From the NCBI RefSeq assembly GCF_021647475.1, contig NZ_JAKIUR010000006.1, positions 1-64,000 on the forward strand: DNA of 64,000 nt. Reading direction: 5' to 3'. Source of the DNA: Lutibacter sp. Lineage in GTDB: Bacteria; Bacteroidota; Bacteroidia; Flavobacteriales; Flavobacteriaceae. Both the position numbers and the translations under genes were made by a program. This document shows, one piece after another, positions 55,976-64,000 of the stretch; the first letter of the stretch is position 1, and every line of letters starts with the position of its first letter. The notes beneath the pieces were generated by a model. The model ran no database searches, was not told where the DNA came from, and saw only the letters and a list, made by a program, of their open reading frames with translations.

Positions 55976-56039
55976 TTCTTAATTTAAAAACCCATTGGTT
56001 TAAATATATTATTTATCCAATGGGTTTTTAAATTAAGAA
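55976..56039. terminator. Bidirectional terminator with perfect 23-bp arms
   Basis: Arms 55976-55998 and 56017-56039 are exact complements, with CCCATTGG at the tip and an 18-nt loop. A and T runs flank the GC core on both strands. It sits between convergent pfkB-like and UPF0182 genes. Confidence 0.8.
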
Positions 56040-56057
56040 AAATTATATAAATTTAAG

Positions 56058-58796
56058 TTAGTTATCCTTCTTTGATGTAGCCATTTTTGATAGAATTGAC
56101 TTTGTCTGTTTTAATTCTTTTCCAAAACCTTCCAAATTGCCCTTTTCTAAAAAGCTAAATGCTTTATTATAATGCTCAAGTGCTTTTTGTGCATCAATAG
56201 AAATAACAGAGCTTCCATTAATTTGTGTTGACAAAGGCTGATTTGGCAAAATTGTTTGGGTAGTTTGAATATTAAAAATAGCTTTTAGTGCCTCATCAAG
56301 CGTTTTTCTCATTTCAATTTTATCTTTATAAGCAACAATAACTCTTTTCAATTCAGGAATTTGACCGCTTTCTGAGAACAGATATATTGGTTCTACATAT
56401 ATAAATGAATTTTTTATAGGAATAACCAATTGATTGCCTTTAATTACTTGCGAGCCTTTCTGACCCCAGAGTGTTAGTTCGGAAGAAATATCTGGTTTTT
56501 GGTTAATTCTAGCTTCAATTTGCATAGGTCCATAAATTAATTTTTCTTTTGGTAGTGTATAAACAATTAATTCACCATAATTAGGGGCATCAGATCTGGC
56601 ACATAACCATGCAATCATATTATCTTTTTTAGAAGGTGTTAATGGTAACATCAAAATAAATTCTTCATTTTTTGTTTTTGGTAATCGCATAATTATATAA
56701 TAAGGAAACATTTTTTGGATTTCATTACTATATATTTCGTTTGGTGTTTCCCAATAATCTTCTTGATTATAAAACACCTTAGGATCAGTCATATGGTAAA
56801 CATTATACATTTTAATCTGAGCATTAAACAAATCAGTAGGATAACGGATATGTGATTTCAAAAAACTAGGCATATCACTAAAAGGTTTATAAAGTTTAGG
56901 ATATATTTTTTGAAAAGTTTGAATTAATGGATCTTTAGTGTCAATTACGTAAAATGAAACATTTCCGTTGTAGGCATTAATTACAATTTTTACAGAATTT
57001 TTGATATAATTAAATCCTTCTATAAAAGAATTTTGAGAAACAGGTTCTGAATATGGAAACATGGTGCTGGTAGTATATGCATCTTGAATCCAATATAAAT
57101 TACCATCAGTACCAACAACCATGTAAGGTTGTCTGTCTAAAGAAAGGTAAGGGGCAAGTGTTTGAACACGTTGTTTAATATTTCGGTTAAACATAATTCT
57201 ACTTTGGTTGCTAAGGTATCCTGTAAAAAGAATGTTAATATCAGAGAATTTCCAAGCAAATATTAAGCGTTTGAATAATGAAGAAATTTGTACGCCTCCT
57301 TTACCCGCATAGTTAGTATATTTATTGTCATTTCCCTTGGGGTAGTCAAATTCTTTAGCTTTTGTATTTACCAAAACAAACTGGTCTGTTTCTTGACCAT
57401 AATATATAGCTGGCTGTTTAACTTGTAAGTTTACAGAAGATTCTGGAGGAATATTTTTCACAATAAGTTTTGGCAATCCGTTTGGAGTAACTTCATTAAC
57501 AGGATTCATTACAATACCATATCCGTGTGTGTATATTAAATGGTTGTTTACCCAAGTTTGTGCTCGTTCAGGAATTTGTGATTCTGGCAGTTCTCTTGAT
57601 CCCACGGCAACTTCAGTATATTTATCAAAATGATAACGGTCAACCTGAACGTTATTAAAATTATAATACAATCTAATTTCTTGTAATTGTTTATAGGTTT
57701 GTATTAAAGGTCTTCTATCCCATAAACGAATATTTTTAATGGTATTATGATTGTCTAAAATATCTTTATAAGTTAAATCTTGAGTTACAGGGAAATCTTT
57801 AACCTTAATTTTATCCAAGCCAAAGGCTATTTGTGTAAATTTTATATTATTTAAAATATAAGGAGTCTCTTTTTTTAGTTCGTTAGGCTTTACAATGTAT
57901 TGTTCAATTACCGTAGGGTAAATCCAAACAAATCCTACCCATACTAAAACCCATAATCCTAAAGCAGAAAAAATAATTTTTCTTTTTTTGTAAAGAGGAT
58001 ATAAAAATAAAAGAATAGTAATAATTAAACTAACACCAAAAATAGCCCAGTAAGCGGGAATTTGAGCATGTATATCCATATAAGAAGGTCCATAAGCTAC
58101 TCCATTAGATGAATATAAGATATTAAATAATTTAATAAGATAAAGTGCTGAAAACCCCAACGCAAAAAATGCAGCCAATTGGGTTAAATGGGTTTTTACC
58201 TTTTTAGTAATATTAAAATTACCATCTGTAACATTAAAAGCATTATCAATAAAGTAAGAGAATAAAACAGCGATAGAAGTTATAACTACCATAAAAATAT
58301 ACCAACTCACAATAAATTGATAAACAGGAAGTTTAAATATGTAAAAACCTGCATCTATACCAAAAATTGGTTCTTTTAAATTAAAAGAAGAGGAATGGAA
58401 AAACTTTAAAAATTCATTCCAGTAACCTGATGCAAAAGAACCCATTGTAACTGCAAAGAAAAATATTATAACAGCCCAAAGCCATACAATTTTTTTACTT
58501 TGATATAACGATAAAATTAGTTGTCTTGGATCGTCTTTTGGAATTGAATAATTATTTCTGCTACTACTTCCTCTATGATATGCAAGGCGAATATGAAAGC
58601 TAGAAAACAAAACAAAAATTATAAAAAACACAAAGAATGATACAATTTGAGTTGTTACAATTGTGTCAAATACAGAATTGTAACCCATGTTTTTGAACCA
58701 AAGCCAAGTGCCATAATAGTCAATAAACAAGCCGAGTAAATAAGTAATAAAAATTAATAATATTACTGTAAAAAGTATATTTTTATATTTTTTCAT
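56058..58796 (-). CDS. UPF0182 family membrane protein
   Basis: 912 aa. About seven hydrophobic helices fill residues 1-300 (for example 'NILFTVILLIFITYLLGLFI'), after which a large soluble domain extends to about 830 with 'NWVNNHLIYTHGYG'-type family signature ('QTWVNNHLIYTHGYGIVMNP', 412-431). The C-terminal ~60 residues form a charged helix ('ALEHYNKAFSFLEKGNLEGF'). UPF0182 proteins are widespread and uncharacterised. Length is typical. Monocistronic: it converges on the sugar operon and is bordered upstream by the repeat-rich gap. Confidence 0.9.
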   Translation of the reverse strand: MKKYKNILFTVILLIFITYLLGLFIDYYGTWLWFKNMGYNSVFDTIVTTQIVSFFVFFIIFVLFSSFHIRLAYHRGSSSRNNYSIPKDDPRQLILSLYQSKKIVWLWAVIIFFFAVTMGSFASGYWNEFLKFFHSSSFNLKEPIFGIDAGFYIFKLPVYQFIVSWYIFMVVITSIAVLFSYFIDNAFNVTDGNFNITKKVKTHLTQLAAFFALGFSALYLIKLFNILYSSNGVAYGPSYMDIHAQIPAYWAIFGVSLIITILLFLYPLYKKRKIIFSALGLWVLVWVGFVWIYPTVIEQYIVKPNELKKETPYILNNIKFTQIAFGLDKIKVKDFPVTQDLTYKDILDNHNTIKNIRLWDRRPLIQTYKQLQEIRLYYNFNNVQVDRYHFDKYTEVAVGSRELPESQIPERAQTWVNNHLIYTHGYGIVMNPVNEVTPNGLPKLIVKNIPPESSVNLQVKQPAIYYGQETDQFVLVNTKAKEFDYPKGNDNKYTNYAGKGGVQISSLFKRLIFAWKFSDINILFTGYLSNQSRIMFNRNIKQRVQTLAPYLSLDRQPYMVVGTDGNLYWIQDAYTTSTMFPYSEPVSQNSFIEGFNYIKNSVKIVINAYNGNVSFYVIDTKDPLIQTFQKIYPKLYKPFSDMPSFLKSHIRYPTDLFNAQIKMYNVYHMTDPKVFYNQEDYWETPNEIYSNEIQKMFPYYIIMRLPKTKNEEFILMLPLTPSKKDNMIAWLCARSDAPNYGELIVYTLPKEKLIYGPMQIEARINQKPDISSELTLWGQKGSQVIKGNQLVIPIKNSFIYVEPIYLFSESGQIPELKRVIVAYKDKIEMRKTLDEALKAIFNIQTTQTILPNQPLSTQINGSSVISIDAQKALEHYNKAFSFLEKGNLEGFGKELKQTKSILSKMATSKKDN

Positions 58797-59047
58797 AATT
58801 TTTGTTTTTTTGATATAATTAATAAAAACGGGTTAAAGTAAAATACCTTTGCAGTACCTTAAATCAATAATTTGAATTTTATTCTGAAGCAATAAAAATT
58901 ATCAACTGGTAAAGTTAAGTATAAAATACTTATCACAAAAACAATAGATCTTTAAACTTTAAATATTATTGTTTATACATCATTTTGAAATATTACGGTG
59001 GCATTTTTAAAAGTTTTTTAATATTTGACCTAATATTAAATTGGTTA

Positions 59048-59601
59048 GAGGTCAGTAGTTAGTTACATAACTAAAAATAATAATTAAACTCGTTGTGCCA
59101 TTTTGACTCTTTAAACTTACTGTTACGTCAATTCGAGGATTGAGACCAAAATTTTCTCAAGTGGCTGTAATGACATTACGAATTTTAAATAAGTCTGTCA
59201 TTCCTGCCTACGCAGGAATGACAATTCTAAAAAAAATCATAATCTAACTTAGATTATGATTTTTAATTAGTTAAATAAGATGTCAATGGTAGCCTGCCTG
59301 ACGGCAAGGCAGGTAATTTTTTATCAAAAATTGTATCGAGAATGGCTGTTTTTAAATAAAAAACCTATTCTCGATACTAATTTTAAGCCTAAAAAGGCTA
59401 AAATTCACTCGAATTGACGAAATTTTATCAAAATGCACAACGGGTTAATTAATTATCTCATTATCATTAGATTACAAAACTAAAAAAAGTCTGTTCGAGC
59501 AGAGTCGAGAACTATTGGTACACTAATTAGGTCTCGACTCCGCTCGACCTGACACTATTATTGGAATTAAAACTTACATAGTATATTTAACTACTGACCT
59601 C
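59048..59601. repeat. Mosaic of nested inverted repeats
   Basis: Outer pair: GAGGTCAGTAGTTA (59048-59061) and its exact complement (59588-59601). Second pair: 59081-59137 and 59408-59452, sharing TAATTAA, CGTTGTGC, ATTTTGA and CGTCAATTCGAG in inverted order. Inside lie hairpins at 59196-59223 (TGTCATTCCTGC arms), 59232-59264 (14-bp stem), 59293-59313 (CCTGCCT arms), 59333-59377 (GTATCGAGAAT arms) and 59381-59405. Between the right arms is 59495-59547 (TCGAGCAGAGTCGAGA, one mismatch). No coding. Successive insertion of palindromic elements into one another is the simplest origin. Confidence 0.75.
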
Positions 59602-59731
59602 AAAAATTAGTTTCTTCTTCATAAAGATTTATAACATTTTGAATTATCAATTCTACTCTTTTAGAATTAGGATAAAGTGAATTGAATTTCTTATAACTTT
59701 TAATAGCTTGATGTATTTTATGAGATGTAAT
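59600..59731 (-). pseudogene. Possible TPR-like gene remnant abutting the repeat mosaic
   Basis: A leftward frame reads HQAIKSYKKFNSLYPNSK followed by RVELIIQNVINLYEEETNF and a stop whose codon overlaps the outer repeat end. The residue choice (amphipathic helices, PNSK turn) looks like a TPR motif and unlike random AT-rich translation. No ATG and no upstream continuation with sensible coding were found, so it may be a decayed tail or chance. Confidence 0.25.
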
Positions 59732-59880
59732 AAAAAAAAATAACAAACAAATGTCTGTATTAAATTTTATCAATAATAAGAATACTATTTTGAAATAAGT
59801 TAGAAAAAAAGATAAAGTTCTTAAGGTTACATAACAAAGAATTATAACGTGTTATTCTAAATTTATCTTATAAAACTAGT

Positions 59881-59888
59881 TATCTTTG
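59881..59888 (+). promoter_or_regulatory. maeB promoter -7 box
   Basis: TATCTTTG matches TAnnTTTG, 25 nt before the ATG at 59914. Confidence 0.55.
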
Positions 59889-59913
59889 TTCAAGATTTCA
59901 AATAGAAAATATT

Positions 59914-62190
59914 ATGAGTAATTCTAAAAAGCGAAGCGAAGCTTTAAACTATCACGAATTCCCTACTCCTGGAAAAATTGAAGTAATCCCAACTAAAAAA
60001 CATGCAACTCAAAAAGACTTATCACTTGCCTATTCACCAGGGGTTGCAGAACCTTGTTTGGAAATTGAAAAAAATCCAGATGATGTATATAAATATACGG
60101 CTAAAGGAAATTTAGTAGCTGTGATTTCAAATGGAACAGCTGTGTTAGGTTTAGGAGATATTGGTGCTATGGCAGGTAAACCTGTTATGGAAGGTAAAGG
60201 ATTACTTTTTAAAATATTTGCCGATATTGATGTGTTTGATATTGAAGTTGATACTCATGATATTGATAAATTTATTGAAACAGTAAAAAATATTGCTCCA
60301 ACATTTGGAGGAATTAATTTAGAAGATATTAAAGCTCCTGAAGCTTTTGAAATAGAAAGAAGGTTAAAAGAAGAGTTGGATATTCCAATTATGCATGATG
60401 ACCAGCACGGAACAGCTATTATTTCTTCGGCAGCTTTAATTAACGTTTTAGAGCTTACCAATAAAAAAATAGAGGAGGCAAAAGTAGTAGTTAGTGGTGC
60501 AGGTGCAGCCGCAATCTCTTGCTCTAGATTATATAAAAAATTAGGTATTAAACCTAAAAATATTGTAATGTGCGATAGCAAAGGTGTTATTAGAAATGAT
60601 AGATCAAATTTATCAACACAAAAACAAGAATTTGCAACAGCAAGAGATTTACATACTTTAGAAGAAGCTATGGTTGGTGCTGATGTATTTTTAGGCTTAT
60701 CAAAAGGTGGTTTAGTAACTCCTGAAATGTTAAAAACAATGGCACATGATCCTGTTGTTTTTGCATTGGCAAATCCTGATCCTGAAATAGAATACGAAGT
60801 AGCAATTAAAGCTAGAGAAGATATTATTATGGCTACTGGAAGGTCAGATTATCCTAATCAAGTAAATAATATTTTAGGGTTTCCTTATATTTTTAGAGGA
60901 GCACTAGATGTAAGAGCAACAGGTATTAATGAAGAAATGAAATTGGCTGCGGTTTATGCTTTAGCAGAATTGACAAAACAACCTGTTCCAGAACAAGTTA
61001 TAAAAACTTATAATGTAAAAAATATTGAATTTGGAAAAGATTACATCATTCCAAAACCATTTGATCACCGTTTAATTACTGAAATTCCACCTGCTGTTGC
61101 TAAAGCAGCGATGGAATCAGGAATTGCAAAAAAACCAATTAAAGATTGGGAAGCTTATAAAGATTCATTGGCACAACGTTTAGGAACAGGTAGTAAATTT
61201 ATGAGAATGCTAATGGGTAGAGCTAAATCTGATCCAAAAACTATAATATTTGCTGAAGCAGATCAATTAAATGTTTTAAAAGCCGCTCAAATTGTTTATG
61301 ACGATGGAATTGGAAAACCTATTTTAATGGGTGATAAACAAACAATCCTTGAGTTAAAAGAAGAAATAAAATTTGATGCAGATTTACCAATAATTGATCC
61401 AAAATCAGAAGAAGAAAAAGAAAGAAGAAATCGTTATGCTGATATTTTTTGGAAAAAAAGACAACGAAAAGGTATTACTTATATTGATGCTCAAAAATGG
61501 ATGAGAGAACGAAACTATTTTGCCGCAATGATGATTAATGAAGGAGAAGCAGAATCATTAATAACAGGTTATTCAAGGGCATACCCAACGGTAGTAAAAC
61601 CTATGATTGAATTAATAGGGAAAGATAAAGGGGTTAGGCGAATTGCTGCAACCAATATAATGTTGACTAAACGAGGTCCAATATTTTTCTCTGACACGGC
61701 TATAAACATTGATCCAAATGCTGAAGAATTGGCAAATATTGGTTATATGACTAGCTTGGTGATGAAAATGTTTGGATTTGATCCAGTTTTAGCAATGCTT
61801 TCATTTTCTAATTTTGGCTCTACAAACACACCGTTAACTGCTAAAATTACAAAAGCTGTTGAACTTATGCATCGCAAATTTCCATCCATAAAAGTAGATG
61901 GAGAAGTACAAGCAGATTTTGCGTTAAATCCAGCAATGTTAAAAGAAAAATTTCCTTTTTCTAAATTAAACGGAGAAAAAGTAAACGGATTAATATTCCC
62001 AAATTTAGAAGCAGCTAATATTGGTTATAAATTAATGAAAGAATTTAATCAAATTGATTCTATTGGACCAATAATTATGGGATTAAAAAAACCAGTACAC
62101 ATTATTCAATTAGGTGCAAGTGTTGATGAAATTGTTAATATTGCAAGTGTTGCAATTGTTCATGCTCAAGACATGGATAAAAACAAATAA
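59914..62190 (+). CDS. maeB: NADP-dependent malic enzyme with C-terminal phosphotransacetylase-like domain
   Basis: Oxidatively decarboxylates malate to pyruvate with NADP reduction, supplying NADPH and pyruvate. 758 aa, the usual MaeB length. The malic N-terminal domain has 'AYSPGVAEPC', KGNLVAVISNGTAVLGLG and 'MHDDQHGTAII'. The nucleotide-binding domain has VVSGAGAAAISCSRLY. The region from about 430 to 758 is phosphotransacetylase-like ('GSKFMRMLMGRAK', 'SFSNFGST') and normally acts as an allosteric acetyl-CoA sensor without catalysis. It lies 36 nt upstream of ruvA, an order common in flavobacteria. Confidence 0.96.
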   Translation: MSNSKKRSEALNYHEFPTPGKIEVIPTKKHATQKDLSLAYSPGVAEPCLEIEKNPDDVYKYTAKGNLVAVISNGTAVLGLGDIGAMAGKPVMEGKGLLFKIFADIDVFDIEVDTHDIDKFIETVKNIAPTFGGINLEDIKAPEAFEIERRLKEELDIPIMHDDQHGTAIISSAALINVLELTNKKIEEAKVVVSGAGAAAISCSRLYKKLGIKPKNIVMCDSKGVIRNDRSNLSTQKQEFATARDLHTLEEAMVGADVFLGLSKGGLVTPEMLKTMAHDPVVFALANPDPEIEYEVAIKAREDIIMATGRSDYPNQVNNILGFPYIFRGALDVRATGINEEMKLAAVYALAELTKQPVPEQVIKTYNVKNIEFGKDYIIPKPFDHRLITEIPPAVAKAAMESGIAKKPIKDWEAYKDSLAQRLGTGSKFMRMLMGRAKSDPKTIIFAEADQLNVLKAAQIVYDDGIGKPILMGDKQTILELKEEIKFDADLPIIDPKSEEEKERRNRYADIFWKKRQRKGITYIDAQKWMRERNYFAAMMINEGEAESLITGYSRAYPTVVKPMIELIGKDKGVRRIAATNIMLTKRGPIFFSDTAINIDPNAEELANIGYMTSLVMKMFGFDPVLAMLSFSNFGSTNTPLTAKITKAVELMHRKFPSIKVDGEVQADFALNPAMLKEKFPFSKLNGEKVNGLIFPNLEAANIGYKLMKEFNQIDSIGPIIMGLKKPVHIIQLGASVDEIVNIASVAIVHAQDMDKNK

Positions 62191-62196
62191 TTTATT

Positions 62197-62204
62197 TACA
62201 TTTG
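62197..62204 (+). promoter_or_regulatory. Possible internal -7 box before ruvA
   Basis: TACATTTG matches TAnnTTTG, 22 nt before the ruvA ATG and just after the maeB stop. It could give ruvA-sprA its own transcript. Confidence 0.4.
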
Positions 62205-62226
62205 AACATTTATTGTTAAATGTACT

Positions 62227-62808
62227 ATGATAACTCATATTAGAGGAAAACTCATCGAAAAAAATCCAACTTATGCCATTGTTGAAACCAATGGCATAGG
62301 TTATTTTCTAAATATATCGTTAAATACGTTTTCTCAACTTCCAAATAATGAATCCGTTTTTTTATATACTTATTTATCTGTAAAAGAAGATTCACAAACA
62401 TTATTTGGCTTTATAAATAAAACCGAACGTGAAATTTTTAAATTATTAATTTCAGTTTCAGGAGTTGGACCAAGTATAGCTAGAACTATGTTGTCCTCTA
62501 TGTCCACAGATGAAATTCAACGTGCAATTGCTAATGATGATGTTGCTGCTATTCAATCAGTTAAAGGGATTGGAGCTAAAACAGCACAACGGTTACTAGT
62601 AGATTTACGCGATAAAATTTCAAAAACCTATATTGTAGATGAAGATTCTGTGGTGCTAAACAATACGAATAAAAATGAAGCGTTATCTGCATTAGAAGTC
62701 TTAGGCTTTGCTAAAAAGCAATCAGAAAAAATTATTGATAAAATTTTAAAAGAAGATAATACTTTAACTGTTGCTCAATTAATTAAAAAAGCGCTTAAAA
62801 ATTTATAA
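62227..62808 (+). CDS. ruvA: Holliday junction branch migration protein RuvA
   Basis: 193 aa. RuvA tetramers bind four-way junctions and position RuvB motors. Domain I, an OB fold (1-63), starts 'MITHIRGKLIEKNPTYAIVETNGIGYFL'-like in two blocks. Domain II carries helix-hairpin-helix motifs 'LISVSGVGPSIARTML' (about 75-90) and 'IQSVKGIGAKTAQRLLVDL' (about 109-127). Domain III (about 145-193) is the RuvB-binding helical bundle. Followed after 3 nt by sprA, an unusual but conserved flavobacterial neighbour. Confidence 0.97.
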   Translation: MITHIRGKLIEKNPTYAIVETNGIGYFLNISLNTFSQLPNNESVFLYTYLSVKEDSQTLFGFINKTEREIFKLLISVSGVGPSIARTMLSSMSTDEIQRAIANDDVAAIQSVKGIGAKTAQRLLVDLRDKISKTYIVDEDSVVLNNTNKNEALSALEVLGFAKKQSEKIIDKILKEDNTLTVAQLIKKALKNL

Positions 62809-62811
62809 AAT

Positions 62812-64000
62812 TTGAGAAAAACAAAATTTATAACAAATATAGGGTGGATATTTTTGTTGTTGTTTATAACTGTTCAAGGGTTAAAAGCACAGACAGTTCC
62901 TATCATAAAAAATACGGATACTACAAAAATTGCTCATGATACGTTATCTTTAAAGTATCCTTTTAAATATAATAACGAAGGAGGTTTATTTTTATCCGAC
63001 CCATCAAAAAAAGAAGTTTTTTACGATCCAGAACTTAAACGATATGTAATAATTGAAAAAATAGGAGATTATAATATAAAGTATCCGCTTTATATGACTC
63101 AAGAGGAATACAAAAAATACCGTTTAAAAAAGGATATGTTGGGCTATTTTAAAACTAAAATTAGTTCATTAAATAGTAAAAAGAAAGGGAGTGCTCAAGC
63201 TCAAAAAAACTTATTACCAACATATTATGTAAATTCTAATTTTTTTCAGTCGGTTTTTGGAGGGAATACTATTGAAGTTAATCCACAAGGTTCTGTATTG
63301 GTGAAATTAGGAGGCTTATATCAAAAGGTTGATAATCCTCAATTATCAGAAAAAAACAGAAGTAGTTTCACTTTTGATTTCAATCAAGAAATAAACGCTA
63401 GTATTATGGCGAAAGTGGGAACTCGGTTAAAAGTTGGTGCTCAATACGATACGCAATCTACTTTTAATTTTCAAAATCAAATTAAATTAGAATACACCCC
63501 AACGGAAGACGATATTTTGCAAAAAGTAGAAGTTGGTAATGTAAGTATGCCACTTAAAAATTCATTAATTGTTGGTGCACAAAGTTTATTTGGTGTAAAA
63601 ACACAATTACAATTTGGAAAAACTACAATAACAGGTGTTTTTGCAGAACAAAAATCACAAACACGTTCTGTTGCTGCACAAGGTGGATCAACTATTCAAG
63701 AATTTGAGTTACGAACAACGGATTATGATGAGAACCGACATTTCTTTTTAGCTCAGTATTTTAGAGATCATTATGATACTGCTTTAAAAGATTATCCACT
63801 AATAAATAGTGCTATAAATATTACTAAAATTGAAGTGTGGATTACTAACAGAAATTCAATAACAACAGATGTTAGAAATATAGTGGCATTAGCGGATTTA
63901 GGAGAAGGAAATCCTGTGAATATTGGTCCAGCAAATGTTATTCCTGTCCCAGGAGAAGTACTTCCATCTAATACAGCCAATAACATTTCTTCAATTTTAA
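62812..64000 (+). CDS. sprA: SprA, type IX secretion outer-membrane translocon, N-terminal part
   Basis: The open frame starts at TTG 62812, 3 nt after the ruvA stop, and runs past the window edge (396 codons visible of a usual ~2400). The start gives a signal peptide (WIFLLLFITVQGLKAQ). Then follow SprA-type segments: 'YPFKYNNEGGLFLSDP', 'GNTIEVNPQGSVLVKLGG', 'NRSSFTFDFNQEINASIMAKVG' in two blocks, and 'TKIEVWITNR'. SprA forms the giant barrel that exports type IX cargo, needed for gliding and for secretion of polysaccharide enzymes. The gene context maeB-ruvA-sprA supports the call. No ATG candidate lies before the signal peptide. Confidence 0.93.
   Translation, partial: MRKTKFITNIGWIFLLLFITVQGLKAQTVPIIKNTDTTKIAHDTLSLKYPFKYNNEGGLFLSDPSKKEVFYDPELKRYVIIEKIGDYNIKYPLYMTQEEYKKYRLKKDMLGYFKTKISSLNSKKKGSAQAQKNLLPTYYVNSNFFQSVFGGNTIEVNPQGSVLVKLGGLYQKVDNPQLSEKNRSSFTFDFNQEINASIMAKVGTRLKVGAQYDTQSTFNFQNQIKLEYTPTEDDILQKVEVGNVSMPLKNSLIVGAQSLFGVKTQLQFGKTTITGVFAEQKSQTRSVAAQGGSTIQEFELRTTDYDENRHFFLAQYFRDHYDTALKDYPLINSAINITKIEVWITNRNSITTDVRNIVALADLGEGNPVNIGPANVIPVPGEVLPSNTANNISSIL

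Larger units (their letters stand above)
58797..59913. other. 1.1-kb gene-free region with nested inverted repeats
   Basis: It contains a ~550-bp repeat mosaic (59048-59601), a 43-codon leftward frame ending at 59600 that looks like a TPR remnant, and the maeB -7 box. The left 250 bp hold nothing recognisable apart from a stray TACCTTTG on the plus strand at 58844-58851. Confidence 0.7.

Noticed and set aside
60255..60581. 108-codon open frame antisense to maeB
   Set aside because: It is a shadow of the maeB frame: serine/isoleucine-rich, no domain pattern, and maeB is unambiguous on the other strand.

Overview
The window is AT-rich chromosomal DNA from a member of the Bacteroidota, most likely a marine Flavobacteriaceae. 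The support is SusC/SusD pairs, TAnnTTTG promoter boxes, many lipoprotein signals, and a maeB-ruvA-sprA block; sprA is the type IX secretion/gliding translocon gene, entered only at the right edge. No rRNA, tRNA, CRISPR array or phage is visible. The left edge cuts an IS3-type transposase gene.

Layout. (1) 0.4-15.2 kb is an alpha-glucan/oligosaccharide region. It holds a large GH130 phosphorylase, a divergently transcribed exported GH65 hydrolase, and a leftward operon of two ~1100-aa FG-GAP/ASPIC-UnbV lipoproteins, an SRPBCC+GyrI-like anchored protein, a GH97 alpha-glucosidase and an SLC45-like sugar transporter. (2) 15.4-38.3 kb is a rightward, tightly packed accessory cluster and the most unusual part. 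It has an orphan SusD-like lipoprotein, four FG-GAP/ASPIC-UnbV proteins (one fused to TPRs), a HzsA-like one-haem lipoprotein, a YVTN beta-propeller/three-haem cytochrome, a Reg_prop propeller, a RidA/chorismatase-like protein, a DAHP synthase flanked by two orphan LivK-like binding proteins, an asparagine-synthetase-like enzyme without its glutaminase cysteine, and a radical SAM protein. (3) 38.3-46.9 kb runs leftward: SusC, SusD, another FG-GAP/ASPIC-UnbV lipoprotein and a small membrane protein. (4) 47.6-49.6 kb is a two-component system. (5) 49.9-55.8 kb is a cytoplasmic disaccharide-phosphorolysis operon: FHS-type transporter, GH65 phosphorylase, GH13_18 sucrose phosphorylase and PfkB sugar kinase. 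(6) 56-64 kb is housekeeping: UPF0182, malic enzyme, RuvA and the start of SprA, with a ~550-bp mosaic of nested inverted repeats before maeB.

How the parts work together. The glycan genes form an outside-to-inside route. SusC/D capture and import oligosaccharide, the exported GH65 and GH97 trim alpha-glucosides, and the transporters bring di- and monosaccharides in. The phosphorylases and PfkB kinase then produce sugar phosphates. Two near-identical LacI-type palindromes (CGAAA-N4-TTTCG) precede susC and the phosphorylase operon, and a related one sits between GH130 and the exported GH65, so these units may share a regulator encoded elsewhere.

The 15-38 kb cluster looks like a dedicated envelope system. 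A private shikimate entry enzyme, a chorismatase-like protein, an ATP-dependent amidating or cyclising enzyme and a radical SAM enzyme suggest a small aromatic product. Orphan binding proteins, multihaem propeller proteins and Ca-binding propeller lipoproteins suggest it is used in periplasmic electron transfer or uptake. That function is inference; gene content and order are seen directly.
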